Assembly: GCF_035594125.1 (NCBI RefSeq)
Contig: NC_087171.1
Span: 17,329,767 to 17,393,766 of the forward strand
Direction of reading: 5' to 3'
DNA: 64,000 nt
Source: Scylla paramamosain
Taxonomy: Eukaryota; Arthropoda; Malacostraca; Decapoda; Portunidae
The notes under the pieces are model-generated. The model was not told the origin of the DNA. It did not search any database and saw only the letters and a program-made list of their open reading frames with translations. Each line of letters starts with the position of its first letter. The first letter of the stretch is position 1. Below, piece by piece: positions 1 to 15,043 of the stretch. Made by a program: the position numbers and the translations under genes.

Positions 1-736
1 TTTTTTTTCTTACACTTTCATGGTGCTTTTGTCACTCTGTCTTGCCTGCCTTGTGACATATCTCTTCCTTCTTCCCTTTATTTTTATTTTATTCATTTTT
101 TTAAGAAAAGTTACACATTTTCACGGGATGGATGTAACACAATCACAACGTGCAGTAGACATGCTGGCGTTAGTATTCATAACATTATGTAAATAACCTT
201 GCTATGGGAATTGTAACGATGAAGATTTATACTTGCATACATCTACACGACGTAGGAACAGACAAGCGTACGGACAGAGGCAGAGAGACGGACAGAGAGA
301 AAACAGAGACAAAGACAGACGCACAAAAAAAGACAAAAACGGACACAAAAAAAGATAGATGAATACAAAGGCATATCAGACGTAGATAAAGAAAAGATAG
401 TTACAAATTTTCAACGGAACAAAGATTACAATCAAGAGGAAAAGTAAGAGAAGGAGGAGGAGGATTATATAAGGCAAGACGGTCAGATAAGGAAGGAAAG
501 TAAGGGAAAGAAATATGAGACAAATTGCTAATGCATGTCATTGGCGGCAGCGAGGCGCCAGGCGGGGTTGTTTGTGCGTTGAAGGCTGTCTGATTGAGTC
601 CGGTGGGAGGGAACCAAGGAAAGCAAGGAGCAGAAAGTGGCGATCGCGAGGCACTTTATTCCTCACCTTCGTCCAAAGAATTTTGATTTATGAAGCTTAG
701 ATGTGACAGAATGATTGGCTGCCCCTCACCCCCGAG

Positions 737-741
<5 letters not shown>
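1..741. other. Non-coding, with degenerate GACA/CAGA-rich stretch
   Basis: No gene is recognised. Positions 240-370 are a decayed tetranucleotide tract in which GACAGA, GACAAA and GACGGACA words recur with many interruptions. The open frame at 515-700 is short, basic and resembles no family I know, so it is not called. Confidence 0.6.

Positions 742-742
<1 letters not shown>

Positions 743-809
<67 letters not shown>
743..809. repeat. (AG)30 microsatellite followed by G-run
   Basis: Uninterrupted AG dinucleotides to 802 run straight into a G homopolymer ending at 809. The same GA-to-G junction occurs at 40362-40368, perhaps a common slippage product. Confidence 0.97.
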
Positions 810-910
810 TAATATATGGAGTGGCGGGAATGTTTCATTACTTTGCTCATACATGTAGAATTAATCCAAAATAATCAAATCAACCTGTTTCTAATACTTT
901 AGCAATCATC

Positions 911-975
911 TTCCCTCCTCCTCCTCCTCCTCCTCCTCTTCCTCTTCCTCTTCTTCTTCTTCCTCTTCTCTTTCT
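911..975. repeat. (TCC/TCT)n pyrimidine trinucleotide array
   Basis: Imperfect TCC units grade into TCT units. The run is a polypyrimidine tract on the + strand. The Lys/Arg-rich minus frame across it is a repeat artefact. Confidence 0.9.
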
Positions 976-2820
976 TTCCATCTCTCTTCCTCTTTTCCTT
1001 CCTCTCCATGTCCCTGTGCTGTGATCCTTTCCTTCTCTTGCGCCAAATGACATGCTTACTCACTCTAGCAGCTAATATATTATTATCATTCTTACAATAA
1101 CACATCTCTTAGTACTTGTGCATAATATTCCTTGTTCCTCTTCCTTCTCCTCACATAATTCAATTTCCCTTTGCTCCCCTTTTCTTCCTATTCCTCCACC
1201 TCCACCTTTCTTTAACTCCTACACCTCCATCCTTTCTCATCACCTTTCCCCCCACGCCTGACGTCCCAGGAGATTGCACAACACATAGCACTGCGTCGAG
1301 ACATCTAGGGCTGCGACTCTCCCCACCTGGGCCTCCTGTGTCTACGTAACCCTGAGGCGACATGTGCACTAATCCCATGAGCTTCCATTTGTCATCAGTC
1401 GAAAATAGCAGTTTGTTGGATGATTTATTAATGAAGTTCATCTGTATATCCATGTTACGCCCTCCGTATCTCAGCACTTGTTAAGGATGAGTTGGTGCAG
1501 ATGGGATTGCTGTAAGTGAGATTCTTTTTTTGTATACGCGTATGTATGTGCCCTTCGAGACAACGTAGAGATTATTGATGACTCGGGAGCAGGATGGTGG
1601 TGATAGTAGATCGGGTGTAGGCGGTGGTGGTGGTGGTGGTGGTGGCAAGAAGGAGAAGACAGACCATGTGTGTGTATGGGCGTTTATATGAAAGCATGGG
1701 ATAAAATATTAATGGAAACGTAACCTTCTTTGAGAAAACTTTCCTCCTATTAAATCAGCGTTGAGTTATCCTGATTTCCCCACACTGAAGCTTTGGCGTC
1801 GTGTTCTGCTCACCGACCTTCATCTAGCACGACCTCTCCTTAATGGCCAGGCAGGTGGTGGCGATTAGAGGCACCGGAGCCAATTTCACAGCGACTCCCC
1901 CTGGGATGCTGTACGAGCCCCTGGTGGTGAAGGGGAGCGGATGAGGAAGGCGGGAAGGGAGCGCTCTAATAGGAATGACTGAGGCAGAGTCGGATAGAGA
2001 ATAATTAGGAAGGAACTGAAATAGGGACAGACAGGAACTCACAACTAGAGGAAAGACAGCTATCATGGAGGACTGTAGAAGATGGGAGAAGGAATGAGGG
2101 ACGATAGCAGTGTGAGGGAATGAAGGAGGGATGGAAGAGAAAGAAAGAAATAGTGCAACCAAACCGGGAAGAAGAGCATAATAAATCCCAAAAGACATAT
2201 ACGTCAAGATGAGACCTGAATCTTAACTCAGCGCAGTAAAGAAGGAATGAATTATGCAAACAAAAATGTGGCAGAGGGAGCTGGAGCAAGACTGCGGTAG
2301 GGGAGGGAAAGGGGAGTGGAATTGATAAGAGGGGAGGGGCGTGGAGGGTGGGAGTGCAAAGGGAAATGGATGCAGAGAGAAATGGGAGGATTCACCTTTA
2401 GTAACACTGCACAAGATTTATTCACAACCACTCTGTATAATTCTCCTCTGATATCGCTCTCCCTTTTCATTTGCATCCCTTCGTCCGCCCGTGTGTGTGC
2501 AATGAGCCGAAGCAGAAAACGTGGAGCAGGAACGTGGGTTTCTGTAAGCTTTTCGTCAACCTTACCATACTCGCGGCCTTGACCCTTCTAAAAGACAGAT
2601 CTCATAATTCTTACAGGGATTTCGCAACTCAAAACGTGACTTCTCTTTCGCGTTATCCCGAGTGTCTTCCTATCTAAGACTTTACCTTCACTAGTAATTA
2701 CCTTCTGTATATGTAATTCTCTTCAGATGTCATGTTATGAAGTCTGTTACTATCACTATGTTATGTTACCTTGTGGAACGTCTGAGTTAAGTAGTATTCT
2801 GAACTACATAGAGTGCGTGA
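976..2820. other. Unique non-coding sequence
   Basis: A (GGT)n run of about 26 bp sits at 1620-1645. Several overlapping frames at 1116-2582 are pyrimidine- or purine-biased, lack recognisable domains and have no convincing splice borders. Nothing else is supported. Confidence 0.55.
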
Positions 2821-2845
2821 TTTTTTTTTTTTTTTTTTTTTTTTT
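2821..2845. repeat. Poly(T) 25
   Basis: Homopolymer of 25 T. It could be the A-tail of a minus-strand retroposon, but no retroposon body is recognisable next to it. Confidence 0.95.
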
Positions 2846-2893
2846 CGTGGATTCGTGAGGCTCATCCTGTTAGAAGACGAAGAAGAGAAGGAA

Positions 2894-2996
2894 AAGGAGG
2901 AGGAGGTGGTGGCGCTGGTGGTGGTGGTGGTGGTCATTTGCCGATGGTGAGAATTTGTCAGTAGCAACTACCACAACATCAACAATAACAATAAGT

Positions 2997-3044
<48 letters not shown>

Positions 3045-3071
3045 CTCTCTCACCACCACCACCACCACCAC
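2894..3071. repeat. Compound trinucleotide cluster: GGA/GGT, then ACT, then CAC
   Basis: GGA and GGT units at 2894-2934, an uninterrupted ACT array at 2996-3044 and CAC units at 3051-3071. Poly-Ser, poly-Tyr or poly-Trp frames here come from the repeats. Confidence 0.95.
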
Positions 3072-5169
<2,098 letters not shown>

Positions 5170-5332
5170 ACGCCAAGGCCAGGATCCGTCTCAATAATCC
5201 CCGCGGCGTGTCCCTTCCACAGAAGTTGCAAGATATACTCTAGGAGGACCCGTAGCCTTTTGCATAGTGATGAGGGCGTCCTCGGGGAGAAGGAGGCAGC
5301 GGAGAAGGAATAGAGGAGAGTAGGAGGAGAGG

Positions 5333-5382
5333 AAAGGAGGAGGAGGAGGAAGAGGATGATGAGGTGGTGGTGGTGGTAGTTG
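5333..5382. repeat. (AGG)n/(GGT)n short array
   Basis: AGG units interrupted by AGA and GATGAT change to GGT units at about 5362. Confidence 0.85.
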
Positions 5383-5650
5383 TAAGGATTATAGTTACAG
5401 GGATAGCGAAGAGGAGGAACGTAAAGGAGCACAAAGAAAGAACAAACTGCTGGAAAATCTCTTGGTCCTTGCGAGAGTCTTTGTGGTGAGCTACACTATT
5501 TGTTCTGACCTGAGACGGAGTGGATGGTAAATGGGAATGCTTCTCCCTAACAGTTGTTCCCTACAGCTGTGGTTGGTAAGATAGGAAGAAACGAAGAGGA
5601 GGAGGAGGAATAGGAGTAGGAGAAGAGAATGTTGTTTTTGTTGACATACG

Positions 5651-6855
<1,205 letters not shown>

Positions 6856-6947
<92 letters not shown>
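6856..6947. repeat. (AG)n array, about 92 bp
   Basis: Perfect AG dinucleotides, uninterrupted. Confidence 0.98.
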
Positions 6948-6949
<2 letters not shown>

Positions 6950-7001
6950 TTGTTCATTCTTCTTTTTTTTACTCGACAGTACATTAAAGGGAACTGGAAT
7001 T

Positions 7002-7055
7002 GCAGCAGCAGCAACAGCAGCAGCAGCAACAACAACAACAACAACAACAACAACA

Positions 7056-7129
<74 letters not shown>

Positions 7130-7131
7130 CA
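7002..7131. repeat. Compound CAG-CAA-CTA trinucleotide array
   Basis: CAG units (7002-7026) change to CAA (7027-7055) and then to CTA (7056-7131). The sharp unit switches suggest point mutations in one progenitor array that were then each amplified. Poly-Gln and poly-Leu frames are artefacts. Confidence 0.97.
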
Positions 7132-7215
7132 CTGCTAGTTTTACTGCTTCTGCTTCTAATACTATTATCGTTATTGCTATTATTAACCGATAAATAATTC
7201 TGCTGTTACTTGTAA

Positions 7216-7243
7216 TGTGTGTGTGTGTGTGTGTGTGTGTGTG
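7216..7243. repeat. (GT)14
   Basis: Short perfect GT tract followed by a G-rich patch. Confidence 0.95.
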
Positions 7244-7477
7244 GGAGGGGGTGTTTTAGGTATAGGTTTACATGACTTGGCAAAGACGACTTATCATGCA
7301 TAAAACTACGCATACATTAATTGCGTGCCTCCAGACTTCAAAAGGGACCGTAAAGACGCGTGCTTCATCATCGGGTGGAGACAAAAATCAAAGCCATCGG
7401 TAATTAGAGTTGCTGCTGGAAATTGATCTATCAGTTTATAAAGAAAATCGTGTCATTTTTACCATTACATATACGTG

Positions 7478-7609
<132 letters not shown>

Positions 7610-7703
7610 TTATAAATGCCTAATGTATTTCTAGGCTTGTTATTTATATAGGTTATTTGTTTCAGTGTTTTCAGTTGTTATTCATGTACGTACTTTTACT
7701 AAC

Positions 7704-7705
<2 letters not shown>

Positions 7706-7735
<30 letters not shown>
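7706..7735. repeat. (AG)15
   Basis: Short perfect AG tract lying between two CT arrays, complementary to both. Confidence 0.97.
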
Positions 7736-7737
<2 letters not shown>

Positions 7738-7879
7738 AATGTGAACCGCAGAGCCACTTGTGTTCTAATGAGTCAACTGAGATCCTGCCTTCGTGTCTCT
7801 GCCGCACCACAGTCTCGCTCGGGTGTCATGCATGAGGGTCAGTGGTTGATGTTTCGAGTCATGATTTTATAGACTGGCT

Positions 7880-7995
<116 letters not shown>

Positions 7996-8047
7996 CCTTT
8001 TCCTTTCTCCCCTACATTAACCAACCACTTGCTCCCTCGCCGTGACA

Positions 8048-8107
8048 ATCATCATCATCATCATCATCATCTGTCCCCTCACAATTACCATCTGTCCCCT
8101 CACAATT
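8048..8107. repeat. (ATC)8 followed by 21-bp tandem duplication
   Basis: ATC units end at 8071. A 21-bp unit beginning CTGTCCCCTCACAATT then occurs twice in tandem, the second copy incomplete. Confidence 0.9.
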
Positions 8108-8580
8108 CATCTCTCTCATCTTCATTCCCTCTTCTTTCCATCGCCTGTCTCTTTTCCTTATTCGCCCACAGCCTTTCTCACTCTCCGGCCTCCTCCCTCC
8201 CCTCGCTTCTCTCTTCACTTCCCCTCTTTCCTCCCCTCTGTATTTTGTTAAGCTGGTGTTTACCCATCTTGCCCTCCCGCTTGAAGCTTCCCCTCTCTTT
8301 CCTCACCTTGTGCATAATAGGAATATTGCGCTCTTCCGTCTGCTAGATATCCTTGATCTTGCTGTTCAAGGTTGGGTTTAATAAGGTTTGAAAGTTTTGT
8401 TGGTATTTGTGTCTTGTTTTTCCTGTTTTTTTTTTTTTCTTTCTTGTACAAATTCAAATTGTTTATGTATTCTTGTTTATTTTTTTTCGCCTTTTGAAAC
8501 TCTCTAATGTGTCACTTTTCTTTTTGATTTTATTTTTTTTTTCTTATATATTTATTTTTTTTTTATCATGGCCAGTCTTA

Positions 8581-8823
8581 ACCGCTGTGAACTGTAGAAT
8601 AGATTCCTGAATGGTAAAAAAAAAAAAAAATATATAGGAAAATTAAATAGAGATAAAACTCACGAATGTGTTAATGATGAAAAGCTAGTCAATGCCTGAT
8701 TAATATCAGGCACTGACTATAGCTTTTCATCATTAACACATTCGTGAGTTTTATCTCTATTTAGTTTTCCTATATTTTTTTCTTTTTTACCATTCAGGAA
8801 TCTATTCTACAGTTCACAGCGGT
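8581..8823. mobile_element. 243-bp near-perfect palindrome (foldback/MITE-like)
   Basis: The left arm starts ACCGCTGTGAACTGTAG and the right arm ends with its exact reverse complement at 8823. Complementarity continues inward to a centre near 8702, where GCCTGAT and ATCAGGC flank a TAAT loop. Differences are few: a 2-bp indel and a substitution near 8686-8694, and changes in the internal A-run. An RNA copy would fold into a hairpin with arms of about 120 bp. No target duplication is obvious (TTA on the left, AGTA on the right) and there is no coding capacity. It could be a foldback transposon, a MITE or a simple inverted duplication. Confidence 0.9.
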
Positions 8824-9265
8824 AGTAAATGATAATGCTAAATGTACGGCTCCTCCTCATATACACACTCAAAATCTCAATATCTACCAGTCTTTTTACC
8901 TTTTCCATCGAGCTACCCTTCTTATTTACCTTTAATCGTTCATGCGTGCGTGTTTTTCGATCCTCTTTTGTCAGTGAGCATCGGCGTGGGAAGGGTGGGA
9001 ATGATATTACCCGTCCGAGCCTTTCATCACCGTGGACGCGTTCACCACCGCTGCCTGGCTGCCTCCCAGTGGCTGCGCGGCGCCACCAGCGACAGGGACT
9101 GCTCATGCCACCGTGCTGTGACGTTACTTGTTTACTTGGAGCGCCAAAAATAACTCCCGTCCCTTCACATTACCCCAAAGTGTTATTAAGCGTGAGTGGG
9201 GAGGGGGAGAGTGGGTTTTCATGTATTCTGATTCAGGTTGTTTATTGTGTGTATGTGTATGACTG

Positions 9266-9267
<2 letters not shown>
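8824..9267. other. Unique sequence, GC-richer at 8980-9140
   Basis: The 8980-9140 stretch is CpG-containing and open in two frames but has no convincing splice borders or recognised domain. Confidence 0.4.
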
Positions 9268-9360
<93 letters not shown>

Positions 9361-9372
9361 TGCTCGCTCGCT
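9268..9372. repeat. (CT)n array with GCTC edge
   Basis: Perfect CT to about 9357, then several GCTC units ending in an XhoI-like CTCGAG. Confidence 0.97.
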
Positions 9373-9867
9373 CGAGACGTGTCCTATCAGTCAGCTCGTA
9401 TATATGCACTCAGTTTTATTTTTATTTTTCGAACGATAAAAAGAAGGATTTTTATCGGCTTCTGCAAAGTTCAGTAAACTTGAACCGCTCACTCACTCGT
9501 CAGATGCTGCCCCAAACGGCCCCGCCCTTTGAAGTGAGAGAGGGAAGAAGAAGAGAAAAAAGTATGGAGACTAGCAGCTATGACTGAAAAAAAATAAAAT
9601 GAATATATGCTTATAAGTTGGAGTGTGAATAACGTCGACTACTTCTTTCACTATTTTCAATGATGTCCCTCTATAGTTTCCCGTCAGCGAGCGTTCCTTC
9701 TCACCCTGTTTCATTTCCCGCATCACCCTTGCCATTTTTCTACTCTCTCCCCTTTCTGCTTCCCCGTTTCCACTCACATATTGAACTTTCCTTACCTCCC
9801 CACTCCTCCCCCTCTTGTCTCCCTTCCTCGCTCCTTCAGCATTCTGCCTACCTCCCGCTAGCCTCCT

Positions 9868-10007
9868 TCTCCTCCTCCTGCTCCTCTTCCTCCTCCTCCT
9901 CCTACTACTCCTACTCCTACTCCTACTTTCTCCTCCTCCTCCTCCTCCTCCTCCTCCTCCTCCTCCTCCTCCTCCTCCTCCTCCTCCTCCTCCTCCTCCT
10001 CTTCCTC
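9868..10007. repeat. (CTC)n trinucleotide array
   Basis: TCC/CTC units with scattered TAC variants at 9902-9926, then a perfect stretch of about 70 bp. The minus poly-Glu frame is an artefact. Confidence 0.97.
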
Positions 10008-10076
10008 ACTCGAGCGAAAGTGATCCAAAAATAACCTCAATTGATTTTTAGACCAGGTGTTAATTAGTCCCACGGA

Positions 10077-10182
<106 letters not shown>

Positions 10183-10660
10183 ACCCGCTATTTACCGAAT
10201 TCAGTTTATTTACACACTACATTTTAATTACATAATATAAGTGTAGGAGATAAGTAGTATTATCTATTGAATAAGCGTTGCACTAAATCAGTCCATTTCG
10301 TTTAACACAGGTCCGGACCTGCACAAAAACTGAAAAAAAAAAAAAAATTGTGATAAAATTTTCCATCTAAGGTTACAGTTGAGATTAAATCATGAAAAGC
10401 TGAAAAACACTGATAGAAAAACTGTATATCAATCGAAAAAAATGTGTCTTTATTTTTCTAAGTTAAAAAAATATGATTATTATCTATACTGTACTCCTAA
10501 GAACTCAAAAGACTATTTTACATACGTATAATGATTCTTTTTGGAGTTAATAACATATCCCAATTGTTAGGCAAAAACTTTAAATTAAATTTTTTTTTTA
10601 AGATTTTTCCTTCTTTTTCCTTTTACATTAAACAGAGAATGAGCTAGTCAGACATGTATA

Positions 10661-10864
10661 GAGACCGAGACAGACAGACAGACAGACAACGATGCAGGCA
10701 GAAGCAGATGCAGACAGAAAGACAGACGAATACAGAAAGATAGACAGAGAGACACACAGGTAGACAAACAGAAACAAACGTAAGTAGACAAACACAGAGA
10801 CAGATACACACAGGTAGTCAGAGAGAAACAGACAGATACAGACAGAGAGAGAGAGAGAGAGAGA
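10661..10864. repeat. Degenerate (GACA/CAGA)n tract ending in (AG)n
   Basis: GACA units are perfect for about 24 bp at 10670-10690. The next 150 bp is a decayed mix of CAGA, GACAGA and ACACAGG words, closing with a short AG run at 10846-10864. A similar decayed tract lies at 240-370. Confidence 0.85.
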
Positions 10865-10989
10865 GACGAACAAAAATAGAAAACGGCAGATAACGCTTGC
10901 ATCATACAAGATCAATAGTGAGCTTCAAATTGAAAAAGTCTCGGCAGAGGGATTAAATTAAAAAGTCAATGCAGGGAAAGGCTTGAAGC

Positions 10990-11530
10990 GATGTTACACA
11001 TTTAAAAGGAAAATACTGTTAAATGAGGAATAATTATGAAAAAAATAGTAGAAATAAGTGAAAATGTTGGGATTACAGATATTCAGTGATGCAAGAAAAT
11101 AGGAAGGGTGGAAGGAGAGAAATGAAGGAGAGAAGGAAGAGAGTGTGGATAGAATGTTAAATAAGGAATAAATATGAAAAAAATATCAAGAAAAATAAAT
11201 GAATATGTTGGGACTGACAAATGTATTAGCTGATGCAAGAGAAAAAATAAGAGCGGAAGGGAAGGAAAAGGAAGAAAGGAAGGAAGAGAGGGAAGAAAGA
11301 GTGTTCAATAAAGAATAGATTTGAACAAAAAAAAATCAGAAGAAATAAATGGAAATGTTGGGATTGGCAAAAATATTAGATGATGCAAGGGAAAAAGAAG
11401 AGCGGAAGGGAAGGAAAGGAAGGAAGGAAGGAAGGAAGGAAGGAAGGAAGGAAGGAAGGATAAGAGGAAGAGAGGGAGAAGAGAATGTTACACGTTAAAG
11501 AATACAGATAAAATATATAACAAAAGAATA
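10990..11530. repeat. Minisatellite, 3-4 decayed copies of a ~140-185-bp unit
   Basis: Units begin at TGTTAA-type words at 11017, 11155, 11302 and 11486 (spacings 138, 147 and 184 bp). Each full unit carries, in order, a GGAATAA-ATATGAAAAAAA block, GAAATAAATG-AATGTTGGGA, a GATGCAAG-GAAAA block and a purine-rich GGAAGGGAAGGAAAGGAAG tail. The third unit is longer because its tail contains an expanded (GGAA)n. An ATGTTACAC word occurs near both the start (10992) and the end (11485). Confidence 0.85.
11408..11460. repeat. (GGAA)n expansion inside the third minisatellite unit
   Basis: About 12 nearly perfect GGAA units. The same position in the preceding units holds only 3-5 GGAA-like words, so the expansion is confined to one copy. 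Confidence 0.95.
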
Positions 11531-11948
11531 TGTTAATAAGAATATCATTGAATCGGATGTAATTAAGCTTATGAGTTAAAACCTGAAAAAAAAAATAATG
11601 TAATATAGAAAATAAGCTTAAGGAATAAGAGTTTAGCATAATGAATAAATAATTGGTTGACGAAATTGGAAATACATGCTGGAATATAAAACAAACTGTG
11701 GCGCTGAACAGACAAGCTTAAAGAGAAAAAAAAATAACCTCAAGGAACAAAAAGTGAGCTTAAGGAATAAAAGAAGCCGAGGGAATGTAAGAGTAAGCTG
11801 AGAAAATAGGAACTAAGTAGACCTTGCAAAAATAAGCTAATAAAATATATAGACTAATGAAAATACAAATTGAACTGAGGGAACATAAATTAAAGAAAAG
11901 TAAGAGGCGAAGAAAGGTAAGCTGTGAGAGGGAATGACAAGTATAGAG

Positions 11949-12013
<65 letters not shown>

Positions 12014-12240
12014 TTGAAAGTAATATTTAATTGAGTAAATATAAAATAGCCAAGCGAATAGAAAGAAGATGAGAAGAGAGTAGAAAAAAATTGATAAAAT
12101 AAAAGGAAAACTGAGAAACTAAAGTGAACAGTAAGTGAAAAGTTTAAACACAATCTTCCTGACACGAAAACACGCATAGAAAACGCTCTCACACTCCAGA
12201 ATATTGACGTTACGTAGCAAGAAGAGCAGAGGTAACTGGG
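11531..12240. other. AT-rich sequence with (ATA)n array
   Basis: A perfect AAT/ATA array lies at 11949-12013. The rest is A-rich, with AAGCTTA and GGAATAA words recurring (11567, 11612, 11757) that may be a decayed continuation of the repeat field. No gene is seen. Confidence 0.6.
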
Positions 12241-12992
12241 TCGTGGCGAGGGCGGGAGAGGGGGGAGGGTGAAAGACGTGCAAGGGCATGAAGAGGGGGA
12301 GATGAAGGAAGGGGTCGCGTGAAGAGGGTGTTGTCAGGAGGGACCATCAATAGCCGCCTCTCTTCCTCCTTACCCTCCACCTTCCCCTGAGAGACCCCCC
12401 CCCACCAGCCAGGCCGCCACGCGTAAGAGGAAGCCCAGCTAATCTCTGTTGTCTCGGCTCTGCTCGCTGCCTCGCCCTCTACCTCAGTCCTGTCTCGCTC
12501 TTCACATCTCCCGTTCTTTTCCTCACCCCTTTCCTCCCTTGTTTTTTCCTTCCTTTGTGCCTTCTTCCTTGCATTGATTCATTCAAGCTGCTTTTCTTTT
12601 TCAAGTTGTTTTGCCTTCTTTCCTTTCTTTTTTTTTTCTTTCTATGGTAGTCGTCTCTTATTTTCATCCTCACGTGGAATTTACAGTCACAGGGAGGTGT
12701 AGCCTTTGGTTGTCGAGTGGTTTGTTTGTGTGTCTCATTATATGGCGGTGGTGGTAGTTACGGGTAGTCCACGCTGCGCACGTCGTGTCCCCTGTACTTG
12801 TGCAGTGGAAATATACCGAGGAAAGTATAAGCAAAAGTACCGATATCGTAAATGTGTTGGCATTTATTCAAGGCGAGACAGGTGGGTAACGGAGGGTGTT
12901 TATCTGGTGAAGGTTTGAAGCACATGTGTAAGTGTACATAGTTGTCTCTTAAACATCTCGTTAAGTACATTTGATTGCCCATATCACAGGTG
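12241..12992. other. GC-richer unique segment
   Basis: 12240-12420 is G-rich then C-rich on the + strand, with several CpGs. No exon with good borders is seen. Confidence 0.4.
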
Positions 12993-13102
<110 letters not shown>

Positions 13103-13612
13103 AAATTAAAGTTACATAGTGCTTCATAAATGTGTAGCAGGTGGCAAGCTTCAGAATTCAAATTTTACTACTCTCTCTGTTGTTAACCATCATCATCATC
13201 ATCCTCACTATCATCACCAACATCACCATCAAATTCACCGTGACATTTAATGATATTTACAGTACCTTTGATGTGTTGATATTCACTGGGCACTTCATTC
13301 CAACAAACTAAACTTGAAAAAAAAAAAAAGTTAACGAGCAGCGCGTGGGAGGAAGATGGCAAAGGAGAAAGCGCCTCATACAACTTTCCCAAGATTTTCC
13401 CCTCCTTTTTTTTCTCTCTCTATTTTCCGTAAGAGTAACTTTAGGCATAAGGGTCGTGCCTAGCGCCTACTCTGCTCTTCCTGGACACGCGCCGCCCCAC
13501 AATGGGAAGCTGGAGGGGGACAGGATTGTTTTATGGGTTCCTGTGTGTGAGGAGCGCCTACTACCAAGGACTCACTCAGTCCCTGCGCTTCTTGATAGTG
13601 GGATTACGTTGT

Positions 13613-14587
13613 TTAACCTTTTCAATGCCACTTTCCCTAATTATCAATCACAATGAAACGTCTTTACTTGTTCTACAGCCACATGCAACCTTTAAACTGG
13701 ATAGAAACTGCAAAATCTACTCTTTTTCATCCATAATTTTCTTGCAGATGCTTATAAAGATTTCATACATTGCATATGGTTGTGATAATGTCTCGTATCA
13801 TGGTGGTGATAATGTCCTGTGTTGCCTTGAGTTAAGTAGGTCTTTTGGACATAAAGATTGGTGTGGGTGCCATCACTCTCCAAACTCCCACATATTGTGT
13901 GTCGCTTCACAAAAAGACCGTGCTATATTAGGGAAGATATTTATCCTTGTGTTTCAGTAATGATATTGAGTTCGCTTATCATGACCAGTCCGTCAACACT
14001 TTGTGCCACTTTTGTCCATGAACAGCACCTTCCCGCAAGCTTTACTGTACTGAGGTTCCTGTGATCTATTGTCTGCTTTCATTTAGTTGTTGCTGTGAAG
14101 TGGTCACTAACTGCATGTAGTTTCGTCTTATACCCTAGGCTTTACATTCTGCACGCTATATAAATTTAAAGAAACGAATCAGGAGAGGCAACATATCGGT
14201 AAGTAATGTGTACACTGTAAAAATTCAGAATGAAATATGAGGGAAAGGAATCAGGAGGGAAAGAGAGAAGGGAGGTTACGAAGTGCTGCCCTCTCAGAGC
14301 AAGCACAAAGTCAAGAAGCAAGTCACGGGAAGTCGATGGATAAACGCCATCAGTCTGTCAAGGCAAGGAGGACATTAAGGCAACCCAGCTCCCGAGGCCA
14401 CGGCGGGAGTCGATGTGTCGGGCAGCATGAAGGCAGCGCCGAGCCTGCGCCTTCCTGCTTCCATTGTCGCCTTGGCCTTTAACGACGGCGAATGGAGAAA
14501 GAAAAAGAAACTGTCAGTAAACGTGAGAGAAAGTGAGAGAAGAATGATGATAATGGCGTGGTGCAGACCACTGACATTAAGGGTTAA
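13613..14587. mobile_element. Possible TTAA-flanked (piggyBac-like) non-autonomous element
   Basis: TTAA occurs at 13613 and 14584. Reading inward, the left edge is CCTTTTCAATGCCACT and the reverse complement of the right edge is CCCTTAATGTCAGTGG; these align over an AATG-C/T-CA core with one small gap. piggyBac-type elements duplicate TTAA and often start CCC. The match is short and the 975-bp interior encodes no transposase, so this is weak. The open frame 13502-13960 crosses the left edge and resembles no family. Confidence 0.22.
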
Positions 14588-14730
14588 TGGCCACACTGAA
14601 GGAAAGGCGCGTGGAAGGAAAAATTTCTGAGTGAAGAAAGAAAGAATTCATGAGAGAAAAAAATATATAGATATTATACATCTTAGGAGTATATGAGAAA
14701 TCTATAGAGGATAATAGGATAATGTATTGG

Positions 14731-14734
<4 letters not shown>

Positions 14735-14803
<69 letters not shown>
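14735..14803. repeat. (GA)n array, about 69 bp
   Basis: Perfect GA tract. Confidence 0.98.
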
Positions 14804-14808
<5 letters not shown>

Positions 14809-14922
14809 GTAAACTTATTGCCCACAGTTATCGTTCTTACCTAATCATAGGAGTTTTTTTGTCTCACGAAACATCCTCTAAGCCAGATGGTGTCTTTGAA
14901 TTCAAGGTGCATATGAAGTATA

Positions 14923-14934
14923 GCAGTAGTAGTG

Positions 14935-14989
<55 letters not shown>

Positions 14990-15043
14990 CAGTTGTTGTT
15001 GCTGTTGTTGTTCTGGTAGTAGTAGTAGTAATAGTAGTAGTAT
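14923..15043. repeat. (AGT)n/(GTT)n trinucleotide array
   Basis: AGT units with one GGT variant, then a GTT/GCTGTTGTT patch, then AGT units again to 15043. Poly-Ser, poly-Val and poly-Leu frames are artefacts. Confidence 0.96.

Noticed and set aside
2821..2845. Poly(T) runs as retroposon tails (also 33996 and 57568)
   Set aside because: No retroposon body or target duplication is visible beside any of them.
13502..13960. 152-codon repeat-free + frame
   Set aside because: Longer than most chance frames, but with no recognised domain, no codon pattern I can judge and no splice context. It also crosses the edge of a possible element.
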